From DAOUBP01 sp034432655 (GTDB lineage Bacteria; Chloroflexota; Anaerolineae; CG2-30-64-16), in the NCBI GenBank assembly GCA_034432655.1, contig DAOUBP010000066.1:1-49194 (forward strand): a DNA stretch of 49,194 bases, read 5' to 3'. The notes beneath the pieces were generated by a model, which saw only the letters and a list, made by a program, of their open reading frames with translations, did no database searches and was not told where the DNA came from. Positions 1 through 8,188 of this stretch are shown one piece after another (positions within the stretch are counted from its first letter, which is position 1; each line of letters begins with the position of its first letter). A program made the translations under genes and the position numbers.

Positions 1-112
1 CAGGCAGCCCGATCCATTCATGGTCGGGCGGGCCGGCGTGACCGCGCACGCGACGGGTGACGGGTGGCCGGTGGCGGCCAGGACCGCCCGGCGCTGAAGT
101 CGCCGGGCTGCC

Positions 113-967
113 TCACCTGCGCAGTCCACGCATCAGCACGACACCGATCAGGATCAGCGCGATGCCCAACACCGTGCTGGCATACAGCCGGTACGTGGGC
201 AACAGCACGGCCTGCAGCGCCACCGGCAGCAGGATATAAGTGGCATTGTAAACCGGCACCAACACGCTGGCCGGCGCCCGCTGCGCAAAGCCGATCTGGG
301 TGATCAGGAACGCCAGGAAGCCGATGACGAACGAAGGGACGAAGACCAGCATCCCCAGCGGCGATGTCGGGATGAACTCCGGCCGGCCGCTCAGGTTCTG
401 TGCTACCCCTTTCAAAAACGGATCGAGACTGCCACAACCGCCGGCGAAGAACCCGAACGCAAATCCGATCAGCTTCACATCCCGCCGACGGCTGGCGATC
501 AGGGCCAGCAGCAGGCCCAACACAAAGAACCCGGCCGCGGCGGCCAGCGTTGGCCCCACCGCCATGCCCGACCGGTCGTACTCCCCGCGCCAGATGCTCT
601 CCACGCCGATGACCAGCGTCCCGACCACGATCGCGGCCGCGCCGAACGCCATCTGCCGGGTGATGGGTTCCCGCAACACCCTCCACGCATACAACATCAG
701 CGCTACCAGCCCCACCCCGAACATGCTGGTGAAAACCGCCGGCGGCGCGTGCTGTTGTGCGAGCAACGGATAAATGAAAACGGTGTTGTTCAGGATCACG
801 CCGACGGTATAGATGATCGGCTTGCGGCGGTCTCCGGCAACCGGCTCGTCGGCCCGCCGGACACGCGCACGCAGCCGGTCCAGCGCTTCGATCCCCTGTC
901 GTTCGAATGCCTTCGCCAGGTGCACCTGGACCGTGGAGAGGATGCCGAGCAGGATGGCCAGGGTCAT
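113..967 (-). CDS. DMT-superfamily (EamA/NIPA-like) membrane protein
   Basis: A 284-residue protein made almost entirely of hydrophobic helices (about nine or ten predicted by eye), which fits the drug/metabolite transporter fold in which two EamA-like halves form the pore. The first helix starts at residue 2 and there is a short basic loop (about residues 28-50) before the second. The substrate cannot be told from the sequence; a NIPA-like cation carrier or an EamA-type metabolite exporter are both possible. Its ATG overlaps the stop of the upstream glycosidase gene as ATGA (967-964), so the two are probably translationally coupled. The length is normal for the family and the C-terminus ends in a basic GLRR. 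Confidence 0.7.
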   Translation of the reverse strand: MTLAILLGILSTVQVHLAKAFERQGIEALDRLRARVRRADEPVAGDRRKPIIYTVGVILNNTVFIYPLLAQQHAPPAVFTSMFGVGLVALMLYAWRVLREPITRQMAFGAAAIVVGTLVIGVESIWRGEYDRSGMAVGPTLAAAAGFFVLGLLLALIASRRRDVKLIGFAFGFFAGGCGSLDPFLKGVAQNLSGRPEFIPTSPLGMLVFVPSFVIGFLAFLITQIGFAQRAPASVLVPVYNATYILLPVALQAVLLPTYRLYASTVLGIALILIGVVLMRGLRR

Positions 968-2406
968 GTCACCACCACGAACGCATACGATGCCGGCGGC
1001 AGGTCAACCGGCCCCGCCGACTGCGCGGCTGGCGGCAACACGGGCGTCCCGTCGGCGTCCACGGTCGGCTGGCTGCCGTTGATGAAAAGGGCCTTCCCCG
1101 TCAGGTCGTCGGCGGTGACAAGGTAGCACGCGGCGACTGTCACGCCGGCCGCGAACTGCAACCGCAAGCCCTGCACACGGCTCAGGTTCAGCGCCAGCAC
1201 CGTGCGCGCGCCGGTAAGATCAGGGGTGTTGTGGGCGTAAACGCGGCAGGCAGGATTCTGCCCGGCTGTCTCGGCCGCGAAAACCGTCGTTCCCATCAGG
1301 CGGCGCCATAGCAGCGAGTTCCAGTAATCGGGGTGAGGGGTCAGCGTCCTGTCATCCAGCAGGCCGTAGTCCGCGCCGGAGAGGTTCTGGCGGATCACCA
1401 CCTGATGCCCGCGCCGCGCGGCCTGGCCCAACTGATCCAGCCACCAGAAGCCGGCGATGAAACGGTCCGACAGGCCCGGCTCGCCCCCGCACTGCGCGTT
1501 CCCCGTCTCCTCCAGCCAGATCTCGGCCTGCGGCGCATAACGGTCGCGTGCCCTTTCCACGCGGCGCGCGCAAGCCGCGAACGCGTCGAGAAAGCGCGGG
1601 CTCAGCGCGTGCTGGGCCGAAGCGCGGCGGGTGGCCACCGGCGAGCGCCGCGATTGCTGCGGGTAATAGTGCCAGGTGACCACATCCAGCAAGCCCCCTG
1701 CCCGCCGCAGGAAGGGGCCCAGGAAGGGCAACATCTCCCCCACTACCGGCCAGTACGGCGACGACGGCCCGCCGACCCGCGCCCCGGCCGCCAGCTCTCG
1801 CAGCACCTCGCGCAAGATCGCGTAATCGGCTGCCAGCCGCCGCGCCCAGACCGGCAGGCCATGCGCGAAAGGGAAGAAGTTGGGCTCATTGCCCAGCGTC
1901 CACATGGCGGCCGGATAGCCCTGGCGGGCCGAATAGGCGATCAGTTCGGCCGCGTTGTCGGGCGTCCAGGCATAGCCTGCCCCGCGCGGGCCGCGGCCGG
2001 CGTTCAGCGTGAAGACTACCTCCAGCCCGCAAGCGATCGCGAAACGGTTGATCGCATCCCACTGCAGCCGCGCCAGACGATAGCGGTATCCCGCCGGCAG
2101 GGTGGTACCCGGCTGTTCGCCCAGATCATAGTAGACCTGATCGCTGGCCGTGCCGCCGATGCGCAGATACGCGGGTGCCAGCGCGCTGACCAGCCGTGCC
2201 AGCCGGGGCCGGCCGAAGTCGTAGGCCGCCACGGCGTGGCCGCCCCCGGGCACAAACTCGCGCCGGGCCTCTGCGCCCCAAAACCGGCCACCGACCACCT
2301 GTGCGATGTCCACGGCGACCGAGAGGAAGCGCGGGCTGACCTGCGCGACCGGCGCGCGCGACAGATGGACCGCACACGTGGCAGCTGCTGAAGGCAGGAC
2401 AGACAT
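964..2406 (-). CDS. Heparanase-like glycoside hydrolase (GH79 type)
   Basis: A 480-residue TIM-barrel glycosidase resembling heparanase and GH79 beta-glucuronidases. Visible landmarks are LRIGGTASDQVYYD (residues 81-94), the acid/base segment WTLGNEPN with E174, and the nucleophile segment EIWLEETGNAQCGG with E300 as best candidate. These are followed by a stretch (LSDRFIAGFWWLDQLG) that aligns well with human heparanase. A small beta domain follows the barrel. Known family members cleave glucuronic-acid-containing polysaccharides; the substrate here is not known. No signal peptide is visible, so the enzyme looks cytoplasmic unless the true start lies elsewhere. It is coupled by ATGA to the downstream membrane protein, suggesting uptake or export of a sugar product. 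There is no strong Shine-Dalgarno before the ATG; a TATAGT lies about 12-17 bases upstream, so a leaderless message is possible. Confidence 0.8.
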   Translation of the reverse strand: MSVLPSAAATCAVHLSRAPVAQVSPRFLSVAVDIAQVVGGRFWGAEARREFVPGGGHAVAAYDFGRPRLARLVSALAPAYLRIGGTASDQVYYDLGEQPGTTLPAGYRYRLARLQWDAINRFAIACGLEVVFTLNAGRGPRGAGYAWTPDNAAELIAYSARQGYPAAMWTLGNEPNFFPFAHGLPVWARRLAADYAILREVLRELAAGARVGGPSSPYWPVVGEMLPFLGPFLRRAGGLLDVVTWHYYPQQSRRSPVATRRASAQHALSPRFLDAFAACARRVERARDRYAPQAEIWLEETGNAQCGGEPGLSDRFIAGFWWLDQLGQAARRGHQVVIRQNLSGADYGLLDDRTLTPHPDYWNSLLWRRLMGTTVFAAETAGQNPACRVYAHNTPDLTGARTVLALNLSRVQGLRLQFAAGVTVAACYLVTADDLTGKALFINGSQPTVDADGTPVLPPAAQSAGPVDLPPASYAFVVVT

Positions 2407-2554
2407 ACCCTGAAACTATACCATCAACGCGGCCCTGGGCAGAAATCCGTCCCCCTGCCTGCCAGGCAAGAATGTAGTTTCTCTTCCTTTCTTCCGGCCT
2501 GGTTTGTGTTATGTTTGCATAGAGTTCATATGCGCTTAACACAAGGAAACTGCC

Positions 2555-3337
2555 ATGCCAAAGATCGCCATCACCGGAAAAGGCGGGGTCGGCAAGACCA
2601 CCCTCACCGCACTGCTCTCCCACGTTTATGCACGACGAGGCCAGGATGTCATCGCCATTGACGCCGATCCGGCCGGCAACCTGGGCCTGGCTTTTGGCCT
2701 GCCGGCCGAGCTGGACGCCGAGCTCAAGCCTATCGCCGAGATGGAAGCATTGATCTATGAACGCACCGGCGCGCAGCCGGGCACCATCGGCGGCTGGTTC
2801 AAGCTGAACCCCAAAGTGGACGACCTGCCCGAGAAGCTCAGCATCACCCATCGCGGGGTGCATCTCCTCCGCCTGGGCACGGTGCGGGGCGGCGGCACAG
2901 GTTGCCTGTGCCCGGAAAACGCCTTGCTCAAGGCGCTGGTGACCCACCTGTTGTTACGCCGGGATCAAACGCTGATCCTGGACATGGAGGCAGGGGTTGA
3001 GCACCTGGGCCGCGGCACCGCCAGCGCGGTAGACGCGTTCATCATCGTGGTGGAGCCGGGCCTCCGCAGCCTGGGCACCGCTGAACAGATCCGCTACCTG
3101 GCGTCGGAGATCGGCATCAAGTGCATCTACCTGGTGGCCAACAAGACGCGCAGCCCCCAAGACGAGACATTCATCAAGGAACATGCCGGGGGGTTGCCCC
3201 TCCTCGGCAGCCTGCCGTTCACGGTCAACGCGCTGGCGGCCGATCAGGGCGGCAAGGCCATTTTCGACATCGCGCCCGAACTGGTGGTCGCGGCCGAGCG
3301 CATCGCCGATGCCCTTAACGCAGCCGGACATGCATGA
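2555..3337 (+). CDS. cooC: CooC-like nickel-insertion ATPase (MinD/ParA fold)
   Basis: A 260-residue deviant-Walker ATPase with the P-loop GKGGVGKTT at residues 8-16 and the CooC hallmark CLC (C117-L-C119) inside RGGGTGCLCPENALLKALV. In CooC this CxC binds metal at the dimer interface and the protein uses ATP to insert nickel into carbon monoxide dehydrogenase. The length matches CooC1 (about 254). A ribosome site AAGGA lies 8 bases before the ATG. The stop overlaps a possible ATG of the next gene and lies 10 bases before its preferred ATG, so it forms an operon with a CarH-type regulator. No carbon monoxide dehydrogenase or acetyl-CoA synthase gene is in this window, so the client protein is unknown. 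Confidence 0.82.
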   Translation: MPKIAITGKGGVGKTTLTALLSHVYARRGQDVIAIDADPAGNLGLAFGLPAELDAELKPIAEMEALIYERTGAQPGTIGGWFKLNPKVDDLPEKLSITHRGVHLLRLGTVRGGGTGCLCPENALLKALVTHLLLRRDQTLILDMEAGVEHLGRGTASAVDAFIIVVEPGLRSLGTAEQIRYLASEIGIKCIYLVANKTRSPQDETFIKEHAGGLPLLGSLPFTVNALAADQGGKAIFDIAPELVVAAERIADALNAAGHA

Positions 3338-3347
3338 TGAGGCACCG

Positions 3348-4316
3348 ATGACCGACATCGTCCGCCTGGAGAACTACGACGCCACCCCTATCTACACCAT
3401 CAAGACGGTGGTGCACGAGACCGGTATTGCGCCGGCCACTTTGCGCGCCTGGGAGCGGCGCTACGGTTGTCTGGCCCCCGGGCGCAGCGAGGGTGGCTAT
3501 CGGCTCTACTCAGAGCGCGATATTGCGTTGCTGCGCTGGCTCAAGCAACAGGTGGATGCCGGCATCTCGATCAGCCGGGCCGTGGCGCTGCTGGAGATGC
3601 GCCACGGCGGCGACGGCGGCACCGGTGAGCTGCCCTCTCCTGCGCCGGGCGCGGCGGCAGCCGAAGGTGCGCGTGCAGCCGACGTCATCGCCGGCGAGCT
3701 GCTGGCGGCTTTGTTGGCCTTCGACGAGCAGGCCGCTGAACAGTTGCTCAGCGAGGCGTATGCGCTGTACAGCATGGATGTCGTCGCCGAAGAGATCATC
3801 ACCCCGGCCCTGGTGGAGATCGGTGAGCGCTGGCATCGCGGAGAGGCCTCCATCGTTCAGGAGCATTTTGCCACCGCCTACCTGCGCCGCCGGCTCACGG
3901 CCCTGTTCCAGGCCTATGAGCAACCGGCCAGTGGCCCCCTGGCCGTGACCGGGTCGGCCCCATCCGAGTGGCACGACGTTGGCATCTTGCTGGTTTCCAT
4001 CGCGTTGAAACGCCACGGCTGGCGGGTAGTTTTTTTGGGCCAGAACGTCCCGGCCGAGCGGTTCATTGAGCAGATCCGCAACCTGCGGCCGGCGCTGATC
4101 TGCCTCTCTGCCGCCACCCATGAGAGCGCCCGTGGGCTGCAAGAGGTCTACAACGCAGTGATCGCAGAGCCGCTCCCGCGGCCGCGCCTCGCCCTCGGCG
4201 GCCGTGCCTTTTCCCTTCATCCTGAACTGGCGGCCGCCTTCCCAGAAGCGTTGATCGCCGCCAATCCCCGTGAATTGATCGCCCGTCTGGTGAACAAGCG
4301 GCCGATCGAGAAATAG
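3348..4316 (+). CDS. CarH/LitR-type MerR regulator with B12-binding photoreceptor domain (copy 1)
   Basis: A 322-residue regulator with an N-terminal MerR winged helix (IYTIKTVVHETGIAPATLRAWERRYG, residues 15-40, split here only for naming) and a C-terminal cobalamin domain. The light-sensing signature of CarH is intact: W162-H163, nine residues, then E172-H173, followed by an ExHxxG motif at E207-W-H209-D-V-G212. H209 is the expected lower cobalt ligand. In known CarH proteins adenosylcobalamin drives tetramer formation and repression, and light releases the DNA. The ATG at 3348 is chosen because GATGAGG precedes it by 5-6 bases; an ATG at 3330 would overlap cooC. It is co-transcribed with cooC. 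Confidence 0.88.
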   Translation: MTDIVRLENYDATPIYTIKTVVHETGIAPATLRAWERRYGCLAPGRSEGGYRLYSERDIALLRWLKQQVDAGISISRAVALLEMRHGGDGGTGELPSPAPGAAAAEGARAADVIAGELLAALLAFDEQAAEQLLSEAYALYSMDVVAEEIITPALVEIGERWHRGEASIVQEHFATAYLRRRLTALFQAYEQPASGPLAVTGSAPSEWHDVGILLVSIALKRHGWRVVFLGQNVPAERFIEQIRNLRPALICLSAATHESARGLQEVYNAVIAEPLPRPRLALGGRAFSLHPELAAAFPEALIAANPRELIARLVNKRPIEK

Positions 4317-4359
4317 ACGTCTGTTCCCGCCTTGGCCGCAAAAAAGCCGAGCGAACGGC

Positions 4360-4426
4360 CAGCCACGAATACCCCACGGATGCCCAGAAGCACGAATGGC
4401 GCGCGTCATTCGTGCATTCGTGGCTG
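4360..4426. repeat. Nested inverted repeat built from ATTCGTG/CACGAAT
   Basis: Outer arms CAGCCACGAAT (4360-4370) and ATTCGTGGCTG (4416-4426) are perfectly complementary. Inside them lie a further CACGAAT (4391-4397) and ATTCGTG (4408-4414). It has the same design as other short-unit inverted repeats in the window. It might reduce read-through from the first CarH gene but has no T-tract. Confidence 0.75.
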
Positions 4427-4522
4427 ACAGGCTGCGGCGTCCGATGTGATCCGTCACCATGCCGCAACCGGCATGGACATCTGCCCTCATCTCATTTGTG
4501 ACAAAATTAACTCAAAAAACTA

Positions 4523-4562
4523 TAAACAAACTCTTGACAAACCGTGTAAAGTATGTTATAAG
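4523..4562 (+). promoter_or_regulatory. Sigma-70 promoter with candidate CarH operator, upstream of CarH copy 2
   Basis: A consensus -35 TTGACA (4534-4539) and TATAAG (4557-4562) are separated by exactly 17 bases. The -35 sits in an 11-base phased series: TAAACAAACTC (4523-4533), TTGACAAACCG (4534-4544) and TGTAAAGTATG (4545-4555). The 14-base string ACAAACTCTTGACA is repeated in the promoter of the next gene (around 5700). CarH proteins bind 11-base direct repeats overlapping the -35 region of their own promoter, so autoregulation is inferred. Confidence 0.75.
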
Positions 4563-4629
4563 GTTGAAGCAGAAACGGTTCTGACAGCGTGTTTGTAGTG
4601 CGCGATAGCGGATAACGCAGGACGATTGG

Positions 4630-5667
4630 ATGAAGCAAAGCGAACAACGTGATCAATTCCTGGGGCTGGACACCCAACCCATCTACAACATCAAAGCCGT
4701 TGTGGAAGCAACCGGCCTGCCCGCGGCGACCTTGCGGGCCTGGGAACGACGGTACGGCGCGCTGGCCCCACAACGCACCGAAAGCGGCTATCGCCTGTAC
4801 TCGGCCAGGGACATCGCCGTCCTGCAATGGCTGAAGGCACGCCTGGCCGAAGGGATGAACATCAGCCAGGCGATCGCCCTGCTGAGCTTGCAGGATAAGG
4901 CGGGGGCCAACAGTGCGCCGCGCGAGCAGCGCTCCGAGGCCCGTTATGGCCTGCAGGGCGCTCAGAAAACAGTGGCAGAGGCCTTGTTGAGCTTCAACGA
5001 AGAGCGTGCTGATCGCCTGTTGGAAGAGGCGTTCGTCACGTACGGCGTCGAGGCAGTGATCGAACATATCATCGTCCCGACCATGGCTCTCATCGGCGAG
5101 CAATGGCACCAGGGGTTAATCACCACCACTGCCGAACACTTTGCCAGCACTTACCTGCGCCGCAAAATGGACGCGATTATCAACGCCTCCCCCAACATCG
5201 CGGGCAGCCCCCGCGTGGTGATGGGGTGCGCACCGGACGACTGGCATGAACTGGGCCTGCTTTCGTTGTATCTGTTGCTGCGCCGCCGGGGAGTGAACGC
5301 CGTCTACCTGGGGCAAAACGTGCCGTTGGCCCAGTTCATCGAGGAGATGATGCGCCTGCGCCCTGCGCTGGTGATCATCTCGGCCTCCACCACCCAGGCG
5401 GTCGAGGGGTTGATCGGGCTGGCGCAGGCTGTGGAGGCCATGCCGCCGCCGCGTCCGTTGTTCGCTTACGGCGGCCACATCTTCAATGCCGAGCCAGGCC
5501 TGCGCCAGGGGGTGCCCGGCATTTTCCTGGGCGAAAGCGTGCGTTCGGCTGCCGAATATGTGATGGCGTTGGTCCGCGCGCCTGCTTCCGGCGTGGGTGA
5601 TAGTCCAGCAACCGGCCCCCGCGATGCCGGAGACGATCACGGCGAGCCAGCAGCGGGTGAAGGTTAA
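4630..5667 (+). CDS. CarH/LitR-type MerR regulator with B12-binding photoreceptor domain (copy 2)
   Basis: A 345-residue paralogue of the preceding regulator. It has a MerR helix-turn-helix at residues 18-45 (TLRAWERRYG shared with copy 1) and a cobalamin domain with W159-H160, nine residues, E169-H170, and a canonical DxHxxG at D204-W-H206-E-L-G209. All residues known to matter for adenosylcobalamin photochemistry in CarH are therefore present in both copies. The C-terminal 25 residues beyond the fold are low complexity. It has its own strong promoter rather than relying on the cooC transcript, and is followed after 111 bases by a crp-type gene with a similar promoter. The two copies could form mixed oligomers or respond to different cobalamins; that is inference. 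Confidence 0.88.
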   Translation: MKQSEQRDQFLGLDTQPIYNIKAVVEATGLPAATLRAWERRYGALAPQRTESGYRLYSARDIAVLQWLKARLAEGMNISQAIALLSLQDKAGANSAPREQRSEARYGLQGAQKTVAEALLSFNEERADRLLEEAFVTYGVEAVIEHIIVPTMALIGEQWHQGLITTTAEHFASTYLRRKMDAIINASPNIAGSPRVVMGCAPDDWHELGLLSLYLLLRRRGVNAVYLGQNVPLAQFIEEMMRLRPALVIISASTTQAVEGLIGLAQAVEAMPPPRPLFAYGGHIFNAEPGLRQGVPGIFLGESVRSAAEYVMALVRAPASGVGDSPATGPRDAGDDHGEPAAGEG

Positions 5668-5683
5668 AGTTAGATTAGTAGCT

Positions 5684-5723
5684 TTGACAAACTCTTGACA
5701 TCGCGTCGGTTTTACTATATAGT
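5684..5723 (+). promoter_or_regulatory. Sigma-70 promoter with 11-bp direct-repeat operator, upstream of crp-type gene
   Basis: TTGACA (5695-5700) and TATAGT (5718-5723) are spaced by 17 bases. Two head-to-tail 11-base repeats, TTGACAAACTC (5684-5694) and TTGACATCGCG (5695-5705), overlap the -35. The TnACA core and 11-base phase fit what I recall of CarH operators, which suggests that the flanking CarH-type proteins also control this gene. Confidence 0.75.
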
Positions 5724-5778
5724 TATAGCGCAAATGAGAGAAACATCTCGGCTGAATTAACAGCAAAGGGGAGGCAAA

Positions 5779-6444
5779 ATGGTACAGCGAGGGAAGCAGC
5801 GTTCAGTTCCGGAGATCTTGATCGAACTGCGCGAAGACGACAACGAATTCAGGCAGGCCATCGTGGCGCAATCCTTTCGAGCCGGCCAGGTGGTGGCAGA
5901 GCCCGAAGGCCTGGGGCGCAATCTCTATACCTTGATGAAGGGCCGCGTGCAGCTGATCCGAGAAGGGCCTAATAGCCGTCGGCTGGCCATCGCCACGCTG
6001 GGTCCTGGTTCGATGTTCGGTGAAGGGGCGCTGCTGGGGGCGACTGATCCGTGTGTGAAAGCGGTAGCGTTGACCGATTGTGTGGTGTGGATGGTGCCTC
6101 AGCCGCAGGCGCAAGCCCTGGCCATGCGCTATCCGGTGCTCAGTTGGGGGTTGCTGCAAACAGTGGGTCAACGGTTGGTGCAGGTGGAGAACCGCATGGA
6201 AGAGGTGGCTTACAAACGGCTGCCCGAGCGGCTGGCGGGGCTCCTGTTGGAACTGGCCAACGGCGGGAAAGCGATTCGCGGCACCAGCCATCAAGCGCTG
6301 GCCGACATGCTCGGCACCTATCGGGAAACGATCAGTGCAATCCTGCGTGGGTTCAAGGATGATGGCCTGGTGGAACTGGGATATCGAAAGATCGAGCTAC
6401 GCGATCCGCGCGGGCTGAAGCTGGCAGCCGGCCTCGTCGAGTAG
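5779..6444 (+). CDS. Crp/Fnr-family transcription regulator
   Basis: A 221-residue regulator with an N-terminal cyclic-nucleotide-binding-like beta roll (LYTLMKGRVQLIREGPNSRR ... GPGSMFGEGALLG, residues 50-95) and a C-terminal HTH_CRP domain (SHQALADMLGTYRETISAIL, residues about 172-191). It lacks the N-terminal cysteine cluster of Fnr, and the arginine and serine that bind cAMP phosphate are not clearly present, so the effector is unknown. In CarH-containing light-response loci a Crp-type activator beside CarH/LitR often drives carotenoid or photoprotection genes; the shared promoter repeat fits that link but no such target genes are seen here. The ribosome site AGGGGAGG lies 7 bases before the ATG. 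Confidence 0.85.
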   Translation: MVQRGKQRSVPEILIELREDDNEFRQAIVAQSFRAGQVVAEPEGLGRNLYTLMKGRVQLIREGPNSRRLAIATLGPGSMFGEGALLGATDPCVKAVALTDCVVWMVPQPQAQALAMRYPVLSWGLLQTVGQRLVQVENRMEEVAYKRLPERLAGLLLELANGGKAIRGTSHQALADMLGTYRETISAILRGFKDDGLVELGYRKIELRDPRGLKLAAGLVE

Positions 6445-6478
6445 CTCACGCCGCCGGCCGGTGACGAAGCAAGCGAAA

Positions 6479-6519
6479 ATTGGGGAGCAACTGCGTGCGG
6501 GTTGCTCCCCAATCTTTTT
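6479..6519 (+). terminator. Rho-independent terminator after crp-type gene
   Basis: A perfect 13-bp stem, ATTGGGGAGCAAC (6479-6491) with GTTGCTCCCCAAT (6501-6513), has a 9-base loop and is followed by CTTTTT. Confidence 0.92.
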
Positions 6520-6597
6520 CACGGCAAAATTGGGGCTGTTCATCCGTGATGAAATGGTGTATGATATAAACGCTTTGGGTGAAAGAGGGAGTGCACG

Positions 6598-7308
6598 ATG
6601 TTAGCGGGGAAAGTTGCCTGGGTTACCGGTGCGACAGGCGGGGTCGGGCCCGCGGTCGTTCAGGCCCTGGTCTCGGCCGGCGCCACCGTGGTGGCAGCGG
6701 CCCGCCAGGAGGAGGAGTTTGCGCATCTGGCCGCGCGGGTGGGCGCGCCGGGCGAGCATTGGATAGCGCAAGCTGTGGATTTGACCGATGCGGCGGCCGT
6801 AAACGCTGCGGTGGCCGCCATCCTGGAGCATCAGGGTCACATTGACATCCTGGTGGCTGTCGCTGGCGGTTGGCGCGGCGGCCAGCCCGTGGTTGAGACC
6901 GGGCTGGATACCCTGGACTGGTTGTGGCGCATCAACATGGTCACCGCCTTCAACGCCTGTAAGGCCGTCCTGCCGTCCATGCTGGCCCAACGTTGGGGGC
7001 GCATCATCACCATCGGCGCGCGCAGCGCCGTGGGCGGCCAGGCGCGCAACGCCGCTTATGCAGCCAGCAAAGCCGCGCTGCTGGCTTTTACCCAGTCCCT
7101 GGCGGCCGAGACCCGTCAGTCAGGCGTCACGGCCAACACGTTACTGCTCAGCACTGTGGATACGCCTGCCAACCGGGCCGCCATGCCAGGGGCTGACTAC
7201 AGCCGCTGGGTGGCGCCGGAACAAATCGCGGCTGCGGTGCGTTTTCTGTGCAGTGAAGAGGCTGCCGCCATCAGTGGCGCGGCCATCCCCGTTTATGGCC
7301 AGGCCTGA
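6598..7308 (+). CDS. SDR-family NAD(P)-dependent oxidoreductase
   Basis: A 236-residue classical short-chain dehydrogenase/reductase. The cofactor glycine motif TGATGGVG is at residues 10-17, NVG/NAG is replaced by VAGG near residue 89, the catalytic serine region is GARSAVGG, and the active-site YAASK lies at about residues 156-160. Length is typical. The substrate cannot be assigned. A GAGGGAG ribosome site lies about 8 bases upstream, and TATGAT at 6560-6565 could be its -10 box with a poor -35. It lies 50 bases before the LON-domain gene and is probably co-transcribed with it. Confidence 0.85.
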   Translation: MLAGKVAWVTGATGGVGPAVVQALVSAGATVVAAARQEEEFAHLAARVGAPGEHWIAQAVDLTDAAAVNAAVAAILEHQGHIDILVAVAGGWRGGQPVVETGLDTLDWLWRINMVTAFNACKAVLPSMLAQRWGRIITIGARSAVGGQARNAAYAASKAALLAFTQSLAAETRQSGVTANTLLLSTVDTPANRAAMPGADYSRWVAPEQIAAAVRFLCSEEAAAISGAAIPVYGQA

Positions 7309-7358
7309 AGTTCGCGTCTGGCCGGGCGTTCGTCGGCAGCAGGAGAAGGAGGTGGAAC

Positions 7359-8048
7359 ATGGATGAAGCAGTCAGCACAATCGAGTTGCCGATCTTCCCG
7401 CTGAACACGGTGCTGTTCCCCGGCCAGGTGTTGCCGCTACACATCTTCGAGGACCGTTACCGGCTGATGATTCGCCGTTGTCTGGCCGAAGATGTCCCCT
7501 TCGGGGTCGCCCTGATCAAACAAGGCCGGGAAGTAGGTGAGACGGCTGTGCCCCATTCGGTGGGCACTATTGCGCGCATCGTGGAGAGCGCCTATCTTCC
7601 TGATGGGAAGATGAATATCATCACGGTCGGTGTGGAACGGTTCCGGATTTTGCGGCTGTTCTACGACCAGCCCTATCTGCGGGGTGAGGTTGAACCGCTG
7701 CCCCTGGCTGAGGCCGAGGATCCGGCGGCCGAAGCCAGGCTTGCTCAGCGGGTGCGAGCCCTTGCCGTGCGCTATATCGAACTGATCGCCGAAGCGGCCG
7801 GCCTGCAGATCCAGGTTGAACAGATGCCCGATGCCCCGCTGCAGATCGGTTACCTGGCCGCAGTTGCCATGCAGATTGACAACCGGGAAAAGCAGCAGCT
7901 GCTGAACACTTCTTCCCTGGCCCAGATCTTGTCTCTGGAGTTGACCTTGCTAAACAGGGAGAACGCCTTGTTGGCCTGGATGGCACAGAGCAAGGAATGG
8001 CCTGAACAGGTGCAATTGGGGCCCAGCGGCACCCTCTTGCCCAACTGA
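7359..8048 (+). CDS. LON substrate-binding domain protein (stand-alone)
   Basis: A 229-residue protein with the N-terminal Lon domain signature LPIFPLNTVLFPGQVLPLHI (residues 10-29) and FEDRYRLMIRRCL directly after it, but without the AAA ATPase and protease domains of Lon. Such single-domain proteins are widespread and presumed to bind peptides or unfolded protein; their role is not well established. A helical C-terminal half (residues 110-200) follows the beta domain as in Lon. A very strong AAGGAGGTGG lies 5-6 bases before the ATG. It follows the SDR gene by 50 bases. Confidence 0.88.
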   Translation: MDEAVSTIELPIFPLNTVLFPGQVLPLHIFEDRYRLMIRRCLAEDVPFGVALIKQGREVGETAVPHSVGTIARIVESAYLPDGKMNIITVGVERFRILRLFYDQPYLRGEVEPLPLAEAEDPAAEARLAQRVRALAVRYIELIAEAAGLQIQVEQMPDAPLQIGYLAAVAMQIDNREKQQLLNTSSLAQILSLELTLLNRENALLAWMAQSKEWPEQVQLGPSGTLLPN

Positions 8049-8070
8049 TCGCAAAAGGGCGATCACCGAT

Positions 8071-8099
8071 TTGACATTCCGCTCGCGCAGTGGTACACT
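8071..8099 (+). promoter_or_regulatory. Sigma-70 promoter for cold-shock gene
   Basis: TTGACA (8071-8076) and TACACT (8094-8099) are spaced by 17 bases. It gives a leader of about 150 bases before the csp start codon. Confidence 0.82.
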
Positions 8100-8153
8100 C
8101 TGCAGCGTTCGTGGGTTTCACGGCGGTTTGTCAGGGAGTACGACAGTCACCAG

Positions 8154-8188
8154 CCACCGGTGCTGAACGTCTGGCCCGGTGGTTTTTT
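8154..8188 (+). terminator. Terminator-like hairpin inside the csp leader (possible attenuator or small-RNA end)
   Basis: The 7-bp stem CCACCGG (8154-8160) with CCGGTGG (8176-8182) has a 15-base loop and is followed by six T. It lies between the promoter and the csp ribosome site, so most transcripts should stop here unless the hairpin is relieved. A competing hairpin can form around CACCGGTG. Confidence 0.7.

Larger units (their letters stand above)
4317..4629. other. Intergenic region between the two CarH-type genes
   Basis: This 313-base gap holds an inverted repeat (4360-4426) and a strong promoter with repeat operator (4523-4562). The ribosome site before the second gene is weak. No small gene was recognised. 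Confidence 0.6.

Noticed and set aside
1333..2391. A 352-codon open frame on the plus strand opposite the GH79 gene
   Set aside because: Shadow of a recognised glycosidase with conserved catalytic residues; no recognisable family in the translation.
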